64,000 bases of DNA, from NCBI RefSeq assembly GCF_034718895.1, contig NZ_JAYERP010000001.1:1798001-1862000 (forward strand), read 5' to 3'. The translations under genes and the position numbers were made by a program. Shown one piece after another: positions 44,124-52,970 of the stretch. The first letter of the stretch is position 1. Each line of letters starts with the position of its first letter. Under the pieces are notes generated by a model. It searched no databases, had not been told where the DNA came from, and was given only the letters and a program-made list of their open reading frames with translations. This stretch comes from Paenibacillus phoenicis. Lineage in GTDB: Bacteria; Bacillota; Bacilli; Paenibacillales; Paenibacillaceae.

Positions 44124-44798
44124 CTATGCCAATCCGGCCAGGCTCTCGCGGATTTCTGCCATCGCAGCACGCCGGTTCACTTGGCCAAACACCGCATTGC
44201 CGGCAACCAGCACATCCGCTCCCGCTTCTACAACCAGCGGCGCCGTCGCAGCGGCGATCCCGCCGTCCACTTCAATCCGCAAATCGTTTAAGCCCAGCTC
44301 ATCCTTCCAGGCCTTCAGCTGCCGAATTTTGCGCAGCGTTCCCGGAATAAACGCCTGTCCGCCAAAGCCGGGATTTACCGTCATCACAAGTACGAGATCG
44401 ACGTCCTCCAGCACCTCGCGAACGGCCGAAGCCGGTGTGGCTGGATTAATCGCCACGCCCGCCTTAACCCCTTGCTCCTTAATCAGGTGCAGCACCCGGT
44501 GCAGATGCACGCAAGCTTCCGCATGTACGGTGATAAGATGCGCGCCCGCTTTGGCAAAGGCCGGGATATATTCCTCGGGCTTCTCGATCATCAGATGGAC
44601 GTCCAGCGGCAGCTTGGTCTGCGGAGCAATCGCTTGCAGCACCAGCGGACCAAACGTCAGGTTCGGGACGAAATGGCCGTCCATCACGTCCACATGCAGC
44701 CAGTCAGCGCCTCCCCGCTCTACGTCAGCGACCTCCTCGCCCAGCTTGGCGAAATTCGCCGACAAAATCGACGGCGCGATATAGATGTTGTTGCTCAT
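44124..44798 (-). CDS. rpe: Ribulose-phosphate 3-epimerase
   Basis: A 224-residue TIM barrel of the pentose phosphate pathway interconverting ribulose and xylulose 5-phosphates. Metal and catalytic residues lie in [42 protein letters not shown] and EVDGGI. GGAGGT, within the end of rsgA, precedes the ATG. Confidence 0.96.
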   Translation of the reverse strand: MSNNIYIAPSILSANFAKLGEEVADVERGGADWLHVDVMDGHFVPNLTFGPLVLQAIAPQTKLPLDVHLMIEKPEEYIPAFAKAGAHLITVHAEACVHLHRVLHLIKEQGVKAGVAINPATPASAVREVLEDVDLVLVMTVNPGFGGQAFIPGTLRKIRQLKAWKDELGLNDLRIEVDGGIAAATAPLVVEAGADVLVAGNAVFGQVNRRAAMAEIRESLAGLA

Positions 44799-44802
44799 GA
44801 CG

Positions 44803-45717
44803 TCAATACCTCCGCTTCTTGTCCTTCATCTCTTCATAGAACTGTACATAATGCTCATAACGGCTGGCGGCGATTTCTCCATTGTCCGCAGCCTCTCTGA
44901 CCTTGCAGCCCGGCTCATGCAAATGGCTGCAGCCGCGGAATTTACAGCCCTCCGCGTAATCGGCAAATTCCCGGAAGCAGCTGGATAACTCCTCGATCCC
45001 TAACTCGAGAAAATCCAGCTGGCTAAAGCCCGGGGTGTCAGCCACGTAACCGCCGTTCTCCAGCTCAATCAGCTCGACATGCCGCGTCGTATGACGTCCC
45101 CGGCCCAGCTTGAGGCTGATTTCACTTGTCTCCAGCGATAACCCGAGCATCGCGTTAAGCAACGAGGATTTTCCGACCCCCGACTGCCCCGAGAAGACGC
45201 TGATCTCCCCAGCCAAACGGGATTTTACCTCCTCGGTTCCCATCCCGGTCACGGAGCTGGTGACAATGACCTCATAGCCGATTGATTCATACATTGCTTT
45301 GACCTGGCGAATGATTTCGGGAGTTTCTTCCGCCCCGTCCTCCTCCAGCAAATCCTCCTTGGTGAGGCAGATCAATGCTTGCAGACCAGCGTGCTCGATA
45401 TGCACCAGAAACTTGTCCAGCAGCTGCAAATTGAGATCCGGCTCCCGCAGGGAGAACAGCAGCACCGCCAGCTTGGCATTGGCGATCGGCGGACGGATCA
45501 GCTCGGTTTCCCTTGGCAGGATTTCGTCCACGGTGCCTTCCCCGTTTTCGGTGGGGGAATAGACCACCCTGTCGCCTACCAAGGGAGTAATGCCTTTCTT
45601 CTTAAAAATCCCTCGTCCGCGGCACTGGATATAAGCATCCGCTGCCCCGTCCTGTGCCGTCGCCGGCTTCACGTAGTAATATCCGCTTAATGCCTTCACA
45701 ATCAAGCCTTCAGGCAT
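44803..45717 (-). CDS. rsgA: Ribosome small subunit-dependent GTPase A
   Basis: A 304-residue circularly permuted GTPase assisting late 30S assembly. The OB-fold starts [16 protein letters not shown]; the permuted G domain shows LTKEDLL (G4), [12 protein letters not shown] (G1) and DTPGFSQLD (G3); the C-terminal zinc site is [15 protein letters not shown] choose the start at 45717, where Bacillus RsgA also begins; the in-frame ATG seven codons upstream is possible. Confidence 0.95.
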   Translation of the reverse strand: MPEGLIVKALSGYYYVKPATAQDGAADAYIQCRGRGIFKKKGITPLVGDRVVYSPTENGEGTVDEILPRETELIRPPIANAKLAVLLFSLREPDLNLQLLDKFLVHIEHAGLQALICLTKEDLLEEDGAEETPEIIRQVKAMYESIGYEVIVTSSVTGMGTEEVKSRLAGEISVFSGQSGVGKSSLLNAMLGLSLETSEISLKLGRGRHTTRHVELIELENGGYVADTPGFSQLDFLELGIEELSSCFREFADYAEGCKFRGCSHLHEPGCKVREAADNGEIAASRYEHYVQFYEEMKDKKRRY

Positions 45718-45749
45718 ATCCGCCGGCCTCGCTTTCATATCGGTCTGAC

Positions 45750-47918
45750 TTAATTGCCATTGCCATGTTTGTTTCGTTTACCCGCCTTTCCTTTACCTTG
45801 GGCTGCGCCTTGCTCATTCTGGAGCGAAGCCAGCTTACCGGATAAGATCATGCCGGTATCGGGTGGATTATCACCCGAGTTCATGTCCATTGTGTCCTCA
45901 TCTTCCGTACCGCCTTGATCCGGGAATTGCGGCACAGGTACAGTTCCTTGCTTCGCATCGATGTACGAGATCGGGTAAGTATCCAGCAAGACGCCGTCGC
46001 GCGTTACTGTCACGTAACCGTTCTTGTTCGGCGCCAGAACCAGGTCAACCGACAGGTATTGCGGTTTGCCTACCTTTTGCGTGCCCCATTCGCGCCCTTC
46101 TCCACGAGCATCCCCATACACGATCGTATATTTGCTGATTTGGCCTTCCTGTGCAGGTGCAGCCGGTACTTGGAACGTATAGTTGATCGCTTCCTGCGGA
46201 TAACCGGTGCTGATAAACAACGTCACTTTCGAGCCTGGCACCACCAGGTCGTCCGGGGCATAAGGCCACTGTTTCGTTACTCTGCCCGCCTCGACCTCAA
46301 AGCTCGATTCCTCTTTGATTCCGTCTTCAGCCAGCACCAGCCCTGCGTCTCGGATCAATTTTTCCGCTTCCGCTTGCGTCTTGTTCACGAGGTCCGGCAT
46401 TTTCACCTCAGACGGTCCCTTGCTGACCTTCAGCACGATCGTATCCGTCTCGGGATCAAATTCCTCTCCGGCTTCCGGCGATTGGCTGATGATCATGCCT
46501 GGCTCAATCTCGCTGTTGTTTTCCTCCACTTTCCGCACGCGGGCCTCGTCTACGCCAAGCTCTTTCAGCTGCTGCAGCGCATCATCATAGTTTCCCGTTA
46601 ATGCCGGCATTTTTGCCAGCGGCTTCTCCGTGCTCACCTTCAAGTCGATGACTGAGCCTTCCTTGACCATCGTCCCCTCCGGCTTGCTCTGCTCATAGAC
46701 GATCCCCTCGTCCACGCCTTCTTTGTATTCCCGGGTGATCTCCCCAACGGCAATCCCTTTATCGGTCAGGGTCTGAATCGCCTGTTCCTCGTGCAGATTA
46801 AGCACGTTTGGCACCGCGACTTCTGGGACGGTCACCAATTTCGTCACGTACCAGGCAACGCCGGCCAAGGCAAGCAGGACGACCAGCGTCAGGCTGACCC
46901 AAAGCGCCGGCTTGCTCCAAGCCTTTTTCTTAGGAGCGCTCTCCCGTTCCTCCACCATCGCCGCTCCGCTGTCGCGGGACAGTTTGGACGGCCCTGCCGC
47001 CACACCTTGAGGTTGATGCTGCGGACGGATCGCCGGAATGATTCGCGTGCTGTCTTCGTCATGATCATCTATAAAGGCCAATTTCGATTCCATTCTTCGT
47101 TCCGGCAACAAGCAGGTTTCCAGGTCGCGCAGCATCTCTTTGGCAGACTGGTAGCGTTCGTTCGGATTTTTCCGCATCGATTTCAAGATGATGTTCTCCA
47201 CGCTTTGCGGAATCATCGGATTCACCATACGCGGCTCATCGAATTGCTCCTGCAAATGCTTTAATGCTACGCTGATTGGGCTTTCACCAAGGAACGGCAA
47301 CCGACCGGTCAGCATCTGGTACAACACGATCCCCAGCGAGTACAGGTCGGATTTCTCCCCAGTGGCTACGCCTTTCGCATGCTCCGGCGAGAAATAATGC
47401 ACCGAGCCCACCACTGAGCCGGTTTGCGTAATGGTCGCCGACGTGACGGCACGGGCAATCCCGAAATCGGTCACTTTGACGCGTCCGTTTCGTCCAATCA
47501 ATATGTTATGAGGTTTGATATCCCGGTGAATAATTTGGTTATGATGGGCGTGGTCCAGCGCATCGGCGATTTGCGACGCAATGCGAACGGCTTCTTCAAC
47601 CTGCAGCGGGGCCCGCTCCTTAATAATTTCGTTGAGATTCTGCCCTTCAACGTATTCCATCACGATGTAATGGATCTCATCTTCTTGTCCAACGTCATAC
47701 ACGCTGACGATATTCGGGTGCGACAAGGATGCAGCAGACTGCGCCTCCCGGCGGAAACGCCGGATAAATTCCTCGTCGTTCACAAATTGTTGACGCAGCA
47801 CTTTGATGGCCACGTAGCGGTTCAGCAGCAGGTCCTGCGCTTTGTAGACAAGCGCCATGCCCCCTCCGCCGATCCTCTCGATAATTTGATAACGACCGCC
47901 CAATTCGTGTCCGATCAT
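45750..47918 (-). CDS. prkC: Ser/Thr protein kinase with PASTA repeats
   Basis: A 722-residue membrane kinase (PrkC/Stk1) that senses muropeptides and triggers spore germination in Bacillus. The kinase domain (about 8-270) has GGGGMALVYKA, HRDIKPHNIL and DFGIARA. One membrane helix (near residue 345) leads to three extracellular PASTA domains (about 370-580) and a C-terminal beta domain, ending in a basic Lys/Gly tail. The start overlaps the stop of prpC in ATGA; GGAG precedes it. Confidence 0.95.
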   Translation of the reverse strand: MIGHELGGRYQIIERIGGGGMALVYKAQDLLLNRYVAIKVLRQQFVNDEEFIRRFRREAQSAASLSHPNIVSVYDVGQEDEIHYIVMEYVEGQNLNEIIKERAPLQVEEAVRIASQIADALDHAHHNQIIHRDIKPHNILIGRNGRVKVTDFGIARAVTSATITQTGSVVGSVHYFSPEHAKGVATGEKSDLYSLGIVLYQMLTGRLPFLGESPISVALKHLQEQFDEPRMVNPMIPQSVENIILKSMRKNPNERYQSAKEMLRDLETCLLPERRMESKLAFIDDHDEDSTRIIPAIRPQHQPQGVAAGPSKLSRDSGAAMVEERESAPKKKAWSKPALWVSLTLVVLLALAGVAWYVTKLVTVPEVAVPNVLNLHEEQAIQTLTDKGIAVGEITREYKEGVDEGIVYEQSKPEGTMVKEGSVIDLKVSTEKPLAKMPALTGNYDDALQQLKELGVDEARVRKVEENNSEIEPGMIISQSPEAGEEFDPETDTIVLKVSKGPSEVKMPDLVNKTQAEAEKLIRDAGLVLAEDGIKEESSFEVEAGRVTKQWPYAPDDLVVPGSKVTLFISTGYPQEAINYTFQVPAAPAQEGQISKYTIVYGDARGEGREWGTQKVGKPQYLSVDLVLAPNKNGYVTVTRDGVLLDTYPISYIDAKQGTVPVPQFPDQGGTEDEDTMDMNSGDNPPDTGMILSGKLASLQNEQGAAQGKGKAGKRNKHGNGN

Positions 47919-48688
47919 GAATTCCACTCCTTTTTGCCCGACCCGGCATCCTCATGTTGTTCCAGCAGGGCAACGCTAATGTTATCGTCGCCTCCTGCGC
48001 TTAGCGCCAGCTGGAGCAATCGGTCGGCCCGGCCCTGTAACCCAAGATCTTCTGAGCCAAGCGTCAGAGCCATTTGTTCCGGTGTCACGTAGTTGCTGAG
48101 CCCGTCGCTGCAGAGCAGCAAAATATCCCCCGGCTCCAGCGATACCCGGTTCATGTCGACCTCGACTTGCTCATCGGTTCCCAGCGCGCGGGTCACGACA
48201 TTCCGATGCGGATGCACCGTTGCCTCCTCAGCGCTGATCTGATTGTTCTTGAGCAGCTCGTTGACCAGCGAGTGGTCATCCGTCAATTGGATGAGCTGGC
48301 CCTGCCGGAAATGGTAGGCCCGGCTGTCGCCGATATGAGCGATTACGCCGTCGCGGCCTGCAAAGATCCCAGCGACAACCGTGGTGCCCATACTATGGTA
48401 TTCCACATGCTCTGACGCTTTGCGGAATACGGCTTCGTTGGCGTGAAGAATCGCCTTCTTCAATTCTTCCCCGCAAGCCTCCACCGACAATCCTGTCGGC
48501 AGCGCCCCCAAATCCTCGGTAATGGTCTCAACCGCCATGCGGCTGGCAATGTCTCCAGCCTGATGGCCGCCCATTCCGTCCGCGACAATCGCCAGCGTGT
48601 ATCCCGATTCCAGCTGGTCCACCCATGTGCAGTCCTCATTGACGGAACGGACTCGTCCCACATCACTTACAAAAACACAATTCATCAT
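47915..48688 (-). CDS. prpC: PP2C-type protein phosphatase, partner of PrkC
   Basis: A 257-residue Mn-dependent phosphatase (Stp1/PrpC). Metal-binding motifs are SVNEDCTW, VADGMGGHQAGD, HIGDSRAYHF, LLCSDGLSNYV and GGDDNISV. It reverses PrkC phosphorylation, and the overlap with prkC implies coupled translation. GAGGTG precedes the ATG pair. Confidence 0.95.
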   Translation of the reverse strand: MMNCVFVSDVGRVRSVNEDCTWVDQLESGYTLAIVADGMGGHQAGDIASRMAVETITEDLGALPTGLSVEACGEELKKAILHANEAVFRKASEHVEYHSMGTTVVAGIFAGRDGVIAHIGDSRAYHFRQGQLIQLTDDHSLVNELLKNNQISAEEATVHPHRNVVTRALGTDEQVEVDMNRVSLEPGDILLLCSDGLSNYVTPEQMALTLGSEDLGLQGRADRLLQLALSAGGDDNISVALLEQHEDAGSGKKEWNS

Positions 48689-48694
48689 ATTCGC

Positions 48695-49741
48695 TCACCT
48701 CGCACCAGACTCCATGTGCTTCGCCCGCAGTTGTCCGCAGGCAGCGGCAATATCATGGCCTTGCTCCCGGCGGATCGTCACATTGATGCCTTTATCCGCC
48801 AGTATGCGCTGAAACTTAAAAATATCGTTACGCGACGTTCTCACGTATTTGCGCTCCGGCACATAGTTGACCGGAATCAAATTGACGTGGCAAAGCATAT
48901 CCTTGATCACGTCGGCCAGTTCCTCCGCATGCTCCGGCTGGTCATTCACCCCGCCGATCAGCGCGTACTCGAACGTAATGCGGCGGCCGGTTTTGGCGAT
49001 GTAGTAGCGGAGCGCCTCCATCACGTCGTCAAACGGAAAGCGCCGGTTGACCGGCATCAACTTCGAGCGGAGCGCATCATTTGGCGCATGGATCGAGATC
49101 GCCAAGTTAATTTGCGTGTTCTCGTCCGCAAACCGGTAAATGTTCGGGACAATCCCGCTCGTTGATACAGTAATATGCCGTTGTCCGATGTTCAAGCCCT
49201 TTTCATGGATCATAATCCGTAAAAATTTCATCGTGGCATCATAGTTTTCAAATGGCTCGCCGGTCCCCATGATCACGATGCTGCTGACGCGTTCGCCTTT
49301 GGCGTCCAGAATCTTTTGCGCCTGCACGACCTGGGCGACGATTTCTCCCGGCGTCAGATTCCGCTTCAGCCCCCCTAATGTCGAGGCACAAAACGTACAG
49401 CCGACCTTGCAGCCGACCTGGGTGGTCACGCAGATGCTGTTGCCGTAGTTATGCTTCATAATGACCGTTTCAATAGCATGATCATCATGCAGCCCGAACA
49501 GGAACTTCACCGTTCCGTCCTTGGATTCCAGCTTCGTAATCTCCTGCAGCGTAACGAACGCAAATTCGTCAGCCAGCTTCTGCCGAAGCGCCTTGGACAG
49601 GTTGGTCATCTCATCGAAGGAGCTGACGCGTTTCACGTACAGCCAATCGAAGATCTGTCCGCCGCGAAACGCAGGTTCTCCCTGCGATACGGCCCATTCC
49701 TGTAATTCTTCCAACGTATAATCATATATAAAAGGTTTCAT
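48695..49741 (-). CDS. rlmN: 23S rRNA/tRNA adenine-C2 methyltransferase
   Basis: A 348-residue radical SAM enzyme methylating A2503 of 23S rRNA and A37 of tRNA. The cluster motif is CTFCAST, followed by GTGEPFENY and VSTSGIVP; the two catalytic Cys are the one near residue 115 region and the C-terminal one (AAACGQL). AGGTG precedes ATG 49741; a 39-codon upstream extension has no ribosome site and no family similarity. Confidence 0.95.
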   Translation of the reverse strand: MKPFIYDYTLEELQEWAVSQGEPAFRGGQIFDWLYVKRVSSFDEMTNLSKALRQKLADEFAFVTLQEITKLESKDGTVKFLFGLHDDHAIETVIMKHNYGNSICVTTQVGCKVGCTFCASTLGGLKRNLTPGEIVAQVVQAQKILDAKGERVSSIVIMGTGEPFENYDATMKFLRIMIHEKGLNIGQRHITVSTSGIVPNIYRFADENTQINLAISIHAPNDALRSKLMPVNRRFPFDDVMEALRYYIAKTGRRITFEYALIGGVNDQPEHAEELADVIKDMLCHVNLIPVNYVPERKYVRTSRNDIFKFQRILADKGINVTIRREQGHDIAAACGQLRAKHMESGAR

Positions 49742-49847
49742 TTTCACACACCTGTCCATATCTATTTTGAAAAGTTGCCCACTCATTCTTCCCATTTTAT
49801 CATAAATTGACTTCCGACTAAAGTCGACCTTCCCGCCGCAGCGGCGC

Positions 49848-49889
49848 AAAAAGGCCAAGCCCGCCGTTTCGAGCGGCTGCTTGACCTTG
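49848..49889 (-). terminator. Terminator of rsmB
   Basis: On the minus strand AAGGTCAAGCagCCGC pairs with GgCGGGCTTGGCCTT and is followed by TTTG, splitting the operon before rlmN. Confidence 0.7.
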
Positions 49890-49894
49890 TCATG

Positions 49895-51415
49895 TCAATC
49901 CTTCTCTATCAACTTCCTGCGGAGTCGAGCAATATAAAATCCGTCCGAATGGGCGTCCTGAGGCAAAATCTGCAGCCCAGCCTCGACCCGCCCAGCGGCA
50001 GCTGCCAAAGCACCGCGCTCCTTCCAGCTGATCGGCTCATCCGCCAGCTCGAATTCCGGATGGCGGCTCAGGAAGGAGGCGACCATCTCGGCATTTTCGC
50101 GCGGTTCAATCGTGCAAGTGCTGTAGACGAGCAAGCCGCCCGGCTTCAGCAGCCCGCTCACCGAGTCGAGCAAAGTCCGCTGGACGCCGGCGATCTCCGT
50201 CACGTCCTCCGGCTTCTTCGCCCACTTCAAATCCGGCTTGCGGCGGATCACGCCAAGTCCGGAACAAGGAACGTCCAGCAAAATCCGGTCGAAGGAAGCT
50301 GCCTTCAGCCGCTCCGCGAGTTGCAGGGCGTCGCCCGATAACGTATCCACGTTGTCCAGCCCTAGCCGCTTGGCATGGTCCTCGATCAGCTTCGCCTTGT
50401 GCGGATGGATGTCGTTCGCCAGCACCCGGCCGCGGCCCTCCATGATCTCAGCGATATGGCATGTCTTGCCGCCGGGCGCAGCGCAGCAGTCCAGTACATT
50501 CATCCCCGGCTGCGGATCCAACGCTTCGGCAACGAGCATAGAGCTTTCGTCCTGTACGGAAATCAAGCCTTCCCGGTACCAGGAGGTCAGCGCCATATTG
50601 CCGCCGCTGTGGACCACAATGCCGTCCGGCGAGATCGGCGAGGCCGAGGCTCGCAGCCCTTGCTCTTCCATGAGGCGCAGCACCTCGTCCCGGCTCGCTT
50701 TCGTGCGATTAACCCGAACGCTGACCGAAGGCGGCTCATTGTTGGCACGGCAAATCGCTTCTGCGGCAGATTCGCCGTATTGCTGGATCCAGAGCGCGAC
50801 CATCCATTCCGGATGGGAATGCTCCAGGGCGATGCGCTGCACAGGGTCCAGCCCCTCCGGCAAACGCAGCTCCTCTTTGCGGCGCAGCACGTTGCGAAGC
50901 ACGCCGTTCACCATGCCGGAAATCCCCTGATGTCCCTTGCGTTTCGCCAGGTTCACCGCTTCGTTCACGGCCGCATGCGGAGGGATCCGGTCCAGATATT
51001 GCAGCTGATAGAAGCTGAGCCGGAGCAGATTTCGCACCCAAGGCGCTAATTTCGCCAGCCCCTTCGTCACAAACTGCTCGAGAAAATAATCGATCGTGTT
51101 AAGCCGCTGAATGGTGCCGTAGACCAGCTCGGTTGCAAGACCTGCATCCGGTCCGGTTAATCCGGACCTTTGCAGCGCCCCGTTGAGCAGCAGATTGCTG
51201 TAGGCGCCCTCCTGCTCAACGGCGGTCAGCACCTGCAGCGCTACGCTGCGGGCCGACGCAGCCGCCTGATTTCGGCCCCGCCCGCAGGATGAAGGCGTGC
51301 CAGACGGCTGAACCGAACCCTGGCCGCGGCTGGCTTGTCCAGCTGCTTTCGCACCGGTTCCAGGTCCCTTGCCTCCGCCCGAGCCTAAACCCGGCCGCTT
51401 TCCTGCGCCGCTCAT
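49895..51415 (-). CDS. rsmB: 16S rRNA m5C967 methyltransferase
   Basis: A 506-residue enzyme with NusB-like RNA-binding domain (about 57-195) and a SAM domain: LDCCAAPGGKTCHIAE, and catalytic Cys residues in DVPCSGLGV and STCTIEPREN. The start at 51415 overlaps the fmt stop in ATGA. This leaves an N-terminal tail of about 56 residues rich in Gly, Ala, Ser and Lys before the usual beginning (SARSVALQVL), which is longer than in Bacillus. Confidence 0.93.
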   Translation of the reverse strand: MSGAGKRPGLGSGGGKGPGTGAKAAGQASRGQGSVQPSGTPSSCGRGRNQAAASARSVALQVLTAVEQEGAYSNLLLNGALQRSGLTGPDAGLATELVYGTIQRLNTIDYFLEQFVTKGLAKLAPWVRNLLRLSFYQLQYLDRIPPHAAVNEAVNLAKRKGHQGISGMVNGVLRNVLRRKEELRLPEGLDPVQRIALEHSHPEWMVALWIQQYGESAAEAICRANNEPPSVSVRVNRTKASRDEVLRLMEEQGLRASASPISPDGIVVHSGGNMALTSWYREGLISVQDESSMLVAEALDPQPGMNVLDCCAAPGGKTCHIAEIMEGRGRVLANDIHPHKAKLIEDHAKRLGLDNVDTLSGDALQLAERLKAASFDRILLDVPCSGLGVIRRKPDLKWAKKPEDVTEIAGVQRTLLDSVSGLLKPGGLLVYSTCTIEPRENAEMVASFLSRHPEFELADEPISWKERGALAAAAGRVEAGLQILPQDAHSDGFYIARLRRKLIEKD

Positions 51416-52371
51416 GACAAGACCGTCCCGACTTGCATCACGCCGCCGCGAATGAAATCGCTGGCCTCCATCGCCTTCTTGCCTGCGGGCTGAACCCGAG
51501 TCAGCCATACCGCGCCGTCCCCGGTTTTCACTTTGATGCCCTGTGACGAAAGCTCAAGCACCGTCCCCGGCGCTGGTTCAGACGTCGACGCGGCCCCGCC
51601 CGCAGAAGTTCCTGCCTCCGCAGGCTTGGCCACCGCCCAAACCTTAAATACCTCACCGTTCCAAGTCGTAAACCCGCCGGCAAAAGGCACCAGCCCCCGC
51701 ACGCGATCATAAATTTGCCGCGAGGTCGCGCTCCAATCGATGCGCTCATCCTCCCGTGTCAGATTTGGTGCATAAGTCGCTTCCGCATCGTTCTGCGGAA
51801 TCCGCTCCGCCTTACCCTCAAGGATCAGCGGAAGCTGCTCCAGCAGCAGCCGCGCCCCGGCTTCGCTCAGCTTCTCGAACAACGTCCCCGACGTATCCTC
51901 ATCGTCGATCGGCACCACCGTCTTGGCGATCATATCGCCGGTGTCAAGCCCCTCGGCCATGTACATCAAGGTGATGCCCGTTTCTTTCTCGCCGCCCATA
52001 ATCGCCCGTTGGATCGGTGCCCCGCCGCGGTATTTCGGCAGCAGCGAGCCGTGCACGTTCAGGCAGCCGTACTTCGGCAGGTCCAGCACGCCCTTCGGCA
52101 GAATTTGCCCGTACGCCGCAGTGACGATCAAATCGGGCTGCAAAGCGGCGACCTCGGCCACCGCCTCCGGCGCACGCATCCGCGCCGGCTGCAGCACGGG
52201 AAGCCCATGACGCAAAGCGGCTTCCTTGACCGGCGTTGGCGTCAGCACTTTTTTGCGCCCCTGCGGCCGATCCGGCTGCGTGACCACGCCTACGACGTTG
52301 TACCCTTCGCGCAGCAGTCCTTCCAGCGAAGGCACCGCAAACGCTGGCGTCCCCATAAATACGATATTCAT
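51412..52371 (-). CDS. fmt: Methionyl-tRNA formyltransferase
   Basis: A 319-residue enzyme placing formyl on initiator Met-tRNA from 10-formyl-tetrahydrofolate. MNIVFMGTPAFAVPSLEGL begins the hydrolase fold; NVHGSLLPKYRGGAPI holds the catalytic Asn and His, and GITLMYMAEGLDTGD the Asp. A C-terminal OB-like domain follows. The start at 52371 is set by homology; AGGAGTG lies thirteen bases upstream. It follows def. Confidence 0.95.
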   Translation of the reverse strand: MNIVFMGTPAFAVPSLEGLLREGYNVVGVVTQPDRPQGRKKVLTPTPVKEAALRHGLPVLQPARMRAPEAVAEVAALQPDLIVTAAYGQILPKGVLDLPKYGCLNVHGSLLPKYRGGAPIQRAIMGGEKETGITLMYMAEGLDTGDMIAKTVVPIDDEDTSGTLFEKLSEAGARLLLEQLPLILEGKAERIPQNDAEATYAPNLTREDERIDWSATSRQIYDRVRGLVPFAGGFTTWNGEVFKVWAVAKPAEAGTSAGGAASTSEPAPGTVLELSSQGIKVKTGDGAVWLTRVQPAGKKAMEASDFIRGGVMQVGTVLS

Positions 52372-52381
52372 CGGGCGCTGT

Positions 52382-52864
52382 TCACTCCTTCTCTTCACCC
52401 TCAGGGGTAATCTCGTACACTCTTTCCGCAATGTCCGTATACAATACGCCGTTCAGATGGTCGATTTCATGCTGGAACGCGCGCGCCAGCAGCTCGGAGC
52501 CCGTATAAGTCACTTCGTTGCCATTGCGGTCCAGCCCTTTGACGGTGACGGTCATGGCACGGCGAACATCTCCGCGATACCCCGGAATGCTGAGGCAGCC
52601 TTCCGGTCCGAATTGCTCGCCTTCCTTGGACACGATCTCGGGATTGATCAGCTCAATCAGCCCGTGCTCATCGCCGACATCAACCACGATCACCCGCTTG
52701 AGGATGCCGATTTGCGGTGCAGCCAGACCTACGCCCTCCGCGTCGTACATCGTATCCGCCATATCCGTCAACAGTTTTTGAATATTAGGCGTAATCTTCT
52801 TCACTTCTTTAGCTACCTGATGTAGCACTTCATCCGGTTCCTTAACAATAATCCGAATCGCCAT
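52382..52864 (-). CDS. def: Peptide deformylase
   Basis: A 160-residue metal enzyme removing formyl from new proteins. Motifs are GVGLAAPQIG, EGCLSIPG and QHEIDHLNG, giving the Cys, two His and Glu of the active site. AAGGGAG precedes the ATG. Ten bases separate it from fmt. Confidence 0.96.
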   Translation of the reverse strand: MAIRIIVKEPDEVLHQVAKEVKKITPNIQKLLTDMADTMYDAEGVGLAAPQIGILKRVIVVDVGDEHGLIELINPEIVSKEGEQFGPEGCLSIPGYRGDVRRAMTVTVKGLDRNGNEVTYTGSELLARAFQHEIDHLNGVLYTDIAERVYEITPEGEEKE

Positions 52865-52970
52865 GATGGCACTCCCTTTCCCGTCTTCACTTTCATAGTT
52901 TCTTTTGCTCTTTCCCTATTTTATCCCAAATATATGCTAGCGGATGAAAAATGGATCATTTCTTCCGTGC

